This document shows positions 59,700 to 64,000 of a DNA stretch of 64,000 nucleotides, one piece after another; within the stretch, counting starts at the first letter, position 1, and each line of letters begins with the position of its first letter. Position numbers and translations under genes: made by a program. The stretch spans positions 62,001 through 126,000 of the forward strand of contig NZ_JAAHBP010000020.1 of NCBI RefSeq assembly GCF_023184515.1, given 5' to 3'. The stretch is from Streptomyces sp. D2-8. Lineage in GTDB: Bacteria > Actinomycetota > Actinomycetes > Streptomycetales > Streptomycetaceae. The notes under the pieces are model-generated. The model ran no database searches, had not been told where the DNA came from, and saw only the letters and a list, made by a program, of their open reading frames with translations.

Positions 59700-61571
59700 T
59701 CATTCCGGTGCGATGCCGTACTCCCGCATCCACCGGTCGAGGTAGAGAGCGGTCTCCAGTCCGTTGCGGCGCAGCTGCGTGTCGAAGTGGCCCTGCGGGT
59801 GTTCGAGCAGCCGGGCGAGTGCGCCGGCGTCGACGACGTCGAAGGCGGGCGAGGAGCGGTCCGCGAGCAGCGTGTGGGTCCGGGCGCGCAGATCCTTCTC
59901 GTAGAGCCGGTCGGCGGTGGTCGGGTAGGGGCTCTTGCGGCGTTCCAGCACGGAGCGGGGGACGATGTCGCGGGTGGCCCGCTTGAGCAGGCCCTTGGGG
60001 TCGCCGCCGGGTGTCTTGAGGTCCCAGGGCGTGTTGTGCACGTACTCGACCAGCCGGTGGTCGCAGAAGGGCACCCGGACCTCCAGCCCGGCGGCCATGC
60101 TGAGCCGGTCCTTGCGGTCGAGCAGGGCGGGCAGCCAGCGGGTGAGGTGGAGGTGGCCGATCTCCCGCATGCGGCGTTCGGCCGGGGAGTCGCCGGGCAG
60201 GTGCTCGACCTCGCGGAGGGCCTCCCGGTAACGCTCCGCGCGGTACTCCTCGAAGCACGTGGCGGCCCGGAAGCCCGGGGCGAGCAGCTCGGGGGTGATC
60301 AGCTGCATACGGCTGAGCCAGGGGAACCCCGCCGCTCGAACGGCAGCCGGGTCGTGGAACCAGGCGTAGCCGCCGAACACCTCGTCGGCCGACTCCCCCG
60401 ACAGGGCGACCGTGGAGTGCTCGCGTATTCCGCGGAACAGCAGATGCAGCGAGGTGTCGACATCACCGAAGGTGTACGGCAGGTCGTGGGCCCGCAGGAC
60501 CGCGTCCCGGTGGGCGTCCCGGGTGAGCTCGCCGGCGGAGAGCTCGATGAGCCGGTGGTCGGTGCCGATGTGCCGGGCGGCTTCCCGGGCGTAGGGCGAG
60601 TCGCGTTCGGGCCGGAAGTCGCTGGCCCTGAAGTCGGCTTCACTGCCGGTGAAGTCCACGGCGAAGGAACGCACCGGGGGCTCACCGGCCCGGGCCTGCA
60701 CCTGGGCGGCCAGGGCGGCGAGGACGGTGGAGTCCAGTCCGCCGGAGAGCAGGGTGCACAGCGGCACGTCGGTGACCATCTGGCGGGCGACCGTGTCCTC
60801 CAGCAGGGCCCGCACGGTGTCGGCCGTGGCCTCGGCGTCGTCCTCGTGCGGGTGCCGCCCGAGACTCCAGTACCGGTCGGTCCGCAGCCCGCTTCGGTCG
60901 TAGACCGCGACGCAGCCCGGCGGGACTTCCTCGATGTCCCGGTACGGCGTGACGCCCGGGGTCTTCACCAGACCGAGGAGGTCGGCGAGGCCCTGGCTGT
61001 CGATCCGGGCCCGGAAGCGGGGGTGGGCGAGGAGCGCCTTGGGTTCGGAGCCGAACAGGACACCGCTCGCGAGCCGTGCGACGTAGAGGGGCTTGATGCC
61101 GAGGCGGTCGCGGACCAGGAGGAGGCGCTGGGCGCGCTCGTCCCACAGCGCGAAGGCGAACATGCCGTTGAGGCGCCTGACGAAGTCCTGGCCCCATTGG
61201 AGATAGGCGTGCAGGACGACCTCGGTGTCCGAGCGGGTACGGAAGGTGTGCCCGAATCCACTCAGTTCCTCGCGGAGTTCGCGGAAGTTGTAGACCTCGC
61301 CGCTGTAACTGAGCACGACGGCCGGACGCCCGCCCTCTGCGGGCCCGGCGGAGGCCGCCGCATCCACGTGCTCCGGGGCGGTCATGGGCTGCCTGCCGCC
61401 TTCCAGGTCGATGATCGCCAGTCGGCGGTGGCCGAGGACCGCGTGCTCACTCGCGTGGATCCCGGCGGCGTCCGGGCCGCGGCAGGCCATGGTCCGCACC
61501 ATGGGTTCGACGCCGTCCACCTCCCGGGTGAGATCGAGACCGACATCGGCCCAGCCTGCGATTCCGCACAT
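59700..61571 (-). CDS. asnB: Glutamine-hydrolysing asparagine synthetase
   Basis: A 623-residue AsnB-type amidotransferase. Cys2 of MCGIAG is the glutaminase nucleophile and fixes the start. Glutaminase blocks: MACRGPDAAG, GHRRLAIIDL, SYSGEVYNFRELR. Synthetase half: the pyrophosphate loop LLSGGLDST (about 285), ALSGESADEVFGGYAW, and LLDRKDRLSMAAGLEVRVPF. AsnB paralogues often sit in natural-product clusters where they amidate a carboxylate; divergence from an adenylating enzyme and a cyclase-like protein supports that over primary metabolism. Confidence 0.92.
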   Translation of the reverse strand: MCGIAGWADVGLDLTREVDGVEPMVRTMACRGPDAAGIHASEHAVLGHRRLAIIDLEGGRQPMTAPEHVDAAASAGPAEGGRPAVVLSYSGEVYNFRELREELSGFGHTFRTRSDTEVVLHAYLQWGQDFVRRLNGMFAFALWDERAQRLLLVRDRLGIKPLYVARLASGVLFGSEPKALLAHPRFRARIDSQGLADLLGLVKTPGVTPYRDIEEVPPGCVAVYDRSGLRTDRYWSLGRHPHEDDAEATADTVRALLEDTVARQMVTDVPLCTLLSGGLDSTVLAALAAQVQARAGEPPVRSFAVDFTGSEADFRASDFRPERDSPYAREAARHIGTDHRLIELSAGELTRDAHRDAVLRAHDLPYTFGDVDTSLHLLFRGIREHSTVALSGESADEVFGGYAWFHDPAAVRAAGFPWLSRMQLITPELLAPGFRAATCFEEYRAERYREALREVEHLPGDSPAERRMREIGHLHLTRWLPALLDRKDRLSMAAGLEVRVPFCDHRLVEYVHNTPWDLKTPGGDPKGLLKRATRDIVPRSVLERRKSPYPTTADRLYEKDLRARTHTLLADRSSPAFDVVDAGALARLLEHPQGHFDTQLRRNGLETALYLDRWMREYGIAPE

Positions 61572-62102
61572 GAAAAGGCTCCAAGCGAAGGGGTGAGGGG
61601 ACGGACGGATGTGTCCGGATGAAGGGTGGGGTGTTACCGGGAATTCGGCGCGGGGACAGGGGCGCCAACAGGTCGGGAAACCCACTGTTCATGCGCGCTT
61701 GACCGCGGCTTCACAACACTTCCGATTCCGCGTTGATCGACCGCGTGCGCACTCCGCACGCCCGGCCCTAAGCCGGGCGGAAGCCCCGTCGGCACTGCCC
61801 GAGACTAGGACGGAAATACAACTCGGGCAACGTACCGATCAGTAGGCGCTTTCCTCGGTCCGGAGGTCGTCGATTTTCGGTCGCACATGGCCAGTTGAGA
61901 CTCCCGGGGGCGGTTGCACGGCCCACCTTTAGTGCTATACGTTCGCTGTGGATCGGGCTTCCGGTTCCTCCGGCACGCCCTGAACTGAGGCTTCCCGACC
62001 CCCGCAGGGCAACCCGTCGAGCCACCGACGTCACGGGCCCGCACAGCCCTCCCCGCTTCCTGGCTGTGCGCAAGCGATCAGCGATAAACGAGCGAGGTGC
62101 GT
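61572..62102. other. Divergent intergenic region, 531 bp
   Basis: No gene. It contains the promoter regions of the asparagine synthetase (leftward) and of the adenylating-enzyme operon (rightward; candidate at 61914-61943). Confidence 0.5.
61914..61943 (+). promoter_or_regulatory. Candidate promoter for the rightward operon
   Basis: TTGCAC (61914-61919) and TATACG (61936-61941) are 16 bp apart, with TACGTT at 18 bp spacing as an alternative -10. It lies about 160 bp upstream of the adenylating-enzyme start in otherwise GC-rich DNA. Confidence 0.4.
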
Positions 62103-63443
62103 GTGATACTGCACACCGACAAACGCCAGGCATTACTCCGTGAGGCACAGACCGAGATACGGGAAAATCACGGACGCGTCCCGGACGCGGACTTCTACAC
62201 CAGAAAGCTCTCAGCGGCCTGGGAACGCGCACGTGGGAGCGAGGCCTACGGCCCGAGTGAAGACCATGGCGATATCGGCGAGTTCTCCCTCGGCCGTTTC
62301 CACAGTCTCCCCGTGACACCCCGTGAGTCGCTGAAGGCGCAGCCCATGCGCTATGCGGCCGCCACCCCCACCGAGGCCTCGAAGTACTACGAGACCACCG
62401 GCACGACCGGGCAGCCCACGCCCACTCCGCGCCTGGCCGAGGACACCATCTGGAACACCGTCTCGGTGGCCGAGGCATGGCGTCCGCTGCTCGGAGCCGA
62501 CGAGCGCGTGGTGATCCTGTTGCCGTCCGACATCGTCCCCGTGGCCGATCTGATCTCCGGGGTCTGCGAGTACCTGGACCTCGCCCACATCCGGGCCTAT
62601 CCCTTCGCCGCCGGCATCTCCGACTGGGACCGGCTGGAGGCGATGTGGCGGACCTTCCGCCCCACCACGGTCTTCGTCGCCCCCGGCGTCGCCCTGCAGT
62701 TCACCCGGCTGCTGGCGCAACGCGGGGAGCTCGCCGACCTCAGCTCCTCGGTGGACCGGCTGATGCTGCTCGGCGAGGTCAACACCGCGCCCTTCCGCGA
62801 CCGGCTGGGCCGGTGGTGGAACGCACAGGCCTACGACGCCAGTTACGGCAGCACGGAGACCGGCACGCTCGCCGCGGCCTGCCCGCACGGCGGCCAGCAT
62901 CTGCTGCCCGCCGCCACCTACTTCGAACTCGCCACGCCCGACGGGGTCGTGCCGCTGCACGACCGGGGCGAGCACCGGGAGGGACGGCTCGTCGTCACCC
63001 CGCTCAACGCCCACGCCCGGCCCCTCCTCCGGCTCGACACCGGCGACGAGGTCTCCATCGGGACCGACTGCCCGTGCGGCAGCGCCGCACCCCGGATCAC
63101 CGTCCACGGCCGCTCCTCCGACGCCCTGCGGGTGCGCGGCGCCCCGCTGTCGGTACGGGCCGTCGAGGAGGTCATCTACGGCGTCACCGACGCCACCGGC
63201 TATCTGCTGGAGGTGGACGGCGAGGGCGGCTACGCCCGGCTGCTCCTGGAACGCGGAGTCGGCGCCGGGCGCGACGGCGAACCCGAGGAGCGCGGGCGCG
63301 TCCAGGACCGGTCCGAGGAACTGCTCGGACTGCGCTGGGACGACGTGGTGCACGTCAACTCCCTGCCCGCCAACACCAAGAGCGGCGCGTCGCAGAAGAG
63401 CTGGAAGCGGTCCAACATCAGGGAAGTGGAGGTCACGCGATGA
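62103..63443 (+). CDS. PaaK-like adenylate-forming enzyme
   Basis: A 446-residue AMP-forming acid ligase of the phenylacetate-CoA ligase type, divergent from PaaK itself. The ATP loop reads YYETTGTTGQPTPTPR, the acid-binding/adenylate motif YGSTETGTLA, the hinge LLRLDTGDEV, and CPCGSAAPRITVHGRSSDAL marks the C-terminal lid. A CxCG pair suggests a structural zinc. It probably activates a small aromatic or amino acid in a biosynthetic pathway. GTG at 62103 with GAGCGAGG upstream is preferred over a GTG two codons earlier. Overlaps the next gene by ATGA. Confidence 0.82.
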   Translation: MILHTDKRQALLREAQTEIRENHGRVPDADFYTRKLSAAWERARGSEAYGPSEDHGDIGEFSLGRFHSLPVTPRESLKAQPMRYAAATPTEASKYYETTGTTGQPTPTPRLAEDTIWNTVSVAEAWRPLLGADERVVILLPSDIVPVADLISGVCEYLDLAHIRAYPFAAGISDWDRLEAMWRTFRPTTVFVAPGVALQFTRLLAQRGELADLSSSVDRLMLLGEVNTAPFRDRLGRWWNAQAYDASYGSTETGTLAAACPHGGQHLLPAATYFELATPDGVVPLHDRGEHREGRLVVTPLNAHARPLLRLDTGDEVSIGTDCPCGSAAPRITVHGRSSDALRVRGAPLSVRAVEEVIYGVTDATGYLLEVDGEGGYARLLLERGVGAGRDGEPEERGRVQDRSEELLGLRWDDVVHVNSLPANTKSGASQKSWKRSNIREVEVTR

Positions 63444-64000
63444 CCACCCCCGCGACGACCGCTCCGCGCGCTCCGCAGGGCACCGGCGTGTCCGGCGGCG
63501 AACCCGACCTGTGGTGCACCTACGCCGCCGTGCGGACCCTGGCCTGGCTGGACCGCACCGGCAGCGTCACCGGCGCGGACGGCACGGCCGCCTACCTCGC
63601 CGGCCGGCGCAACGCCGACGGCGGCTACGCCTGGAGCCGGGGCATGCTCTCCGACGCCTGGGCCACCTTCTACTGCACCCAGGGACTGCGCGACCTCGGC
63701 CGCCCGGTGCCCGGCCCGGACGCCACGTCCCGCTGGCTGGACAGCACCTGGTCCGGCGACGCCTACGCGATGCTGCCGGGGCAGGCCCCCGACGTGTGGG
63801 CCACCCACTTCTCCACCCGCTCGGCCGCGGAGCTGTGCGGCGGCCGGGTGCCCGACCCGGACCGCCTGCTGGACTGGCTGAGCGGGCTCCAGTGCGCCGG
63901 GGGCGGACTGAGCTGGTCCCCCGAGGACGCGCGCCGCGGCAAGGCCGACGTAAGGGCCTGTTACTACGGGGTGATGGCCTGGCGCGCCGCCACCGGGCAG
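63440..64000 (+). CDS. Prenyltransferase/squalene-cyclase-type repeat protein (cut by window edge)
   Basis: 187 codons visible from the ATG overlapping the previous stop. The repeats LWCTYAAVRTLAWLDRTGSV, RRNADGGYAWSRGMLSDAWA with TFYCTQGLRDLG, and LLDWLSGLQCAGGGLSWSPE match the alpha-alpha barrel repeats (QxxxGGF/Y-type) of protein prenyltransferase beta subunits and terpene cyclase-like proteins. In bacteria such stand-alone proteins occur in natural-product clusters. The catalytic part lies outside the window, so cyclase, transferase or binding role cannot be decided. Confidence 0.7.
   Translation, partial: MTTPATTAPRAPQGTGVSGGEPDLWCTYAAVRTLAWLDRTGSVTGADGTAAYLAGRRNADGGYAWSRGMLSDAWATFYCTQGLRDLGRPVPGPDATSRWLDSTWSGDAYAMLPGQAPDVWATHFSTRSAAELCGGRVPDPDRLLDWLSGLQCAGGGLSWSPEDARRGKADVRACYYGVMAWRAATGQ

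Noticed and set aside
1..64000. CRISPR arrays, tRNA or rRNA genes
   Set aside because: I saw no regularly spaced repeats, no cloverleaf with CCA-like end and no rRNA signatures. Absence is by eye only.

Overview
The window is strongly GC-rich with GTG/TTG starts, 4-base ATGA/GTGA gene overlaps and many Lrp/AsnC, MocR, SpoIIE-type and Tat-exported proteins. This is typical of a Streptomyces (or close actinomycete) chromosome, probably toward an arm, because intact catabolic operons alternate with patches of decayed DNA. No rRNA, tRNA or CRISPR array was recognised.

Layout. 1-10.5 kb: general genes (SigJ-type sigma factor, NADP-binding oxidoreductase, hydrolase, MocR regulator, a PhoD phosphatase behind a PHO box, an ACT-GNAT protein, a PLP trans-sulfuration enzyme divergent from an Lrp regulator, a DUF885 protein). 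10.5-11.7 kb: debris (SDR, rhodanese and CoA-transferase tails) around an Imm21-type immunity gene. 11.6-17 kb: tyrosine/homogentisate catabolism (hppD, hmgA, a conserved unknown gene, fahA) divergent from an Lrp regulator. 17.1-18.2 kb: a frameshifted small gene and an IS256-type transposase remnant. 18.2-30 kb: a complete phenylacetate (paa) locus with TetR/PaaR-like palindromes at its promoters. 30-33.4 kb: transposase debris and a PAS-GAF-SpoIIE phosphatase with a kinase-like tail. 33.7-38.4 kb: an intact amidase and an SRPBCC-periplasmic-binding-protein fusion flank a branched-chain/amide ABC transporter decayed to fragments. 38.6-42.6 kb: Ser/Thr kinase, a 101-bp inverted copy of part of the E1-alpha gene, and a second paaN followed by a dead thiolase start. 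42.9-47.2 kb: branched-chain 2-oxoacid dehydrogenase operon (E1-alpha, E1-beta, E2) divergent from an Lrp-type BkdR. 47.3-50.2 kb: a two-gene operon of an aromatic/histidinol-phosphate-type aminotransferase and a PaaN homologue that has lost the usual catalytic residues. 50.4-53.4 kb: lipoproteins and broken genes. 53.4-59.5 kb: WD40 protein, Lrp regulator, sbcC-sbcD. 59.7-64 kb: asparagine synthetase divergent from a PaaK-like adenylating enzyme coupled to a prenyltransferase/cyclase-type protein, probably the left border of a natural-product cluster running off the window.

How it works together. Most intact genes degrade aromatic and branched-chain amino acids. HppD-HmgA-FahA takes 4-hydroxyphenylpyruvate to fumarate and acetoacetate. 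PaaK, PaaABCDE, PaaG, PaaN, the enoyl-CoA hydratases, PaaH and PaaJ take phenylacetate to acetyl-CoA and succinyl-CoA, with PaaI rescuing stalled CoA esters. The Bkd complex oxidises branched-chain 2-oxoacids. The amidase may feed an arylacetamide into the paa route. The bkd operon and the aminotransferase/PaaN-like operon share a 41-bp promoter-region layout, which suggests co-regulation.

Most noteworthy: the PaaN-like pseudoenzyme operon, the three-site paa operator set, the stepwise decay of the amide/branched-chain uptake system beside an intact sensor fusion, and the partial cluster at the right edge.
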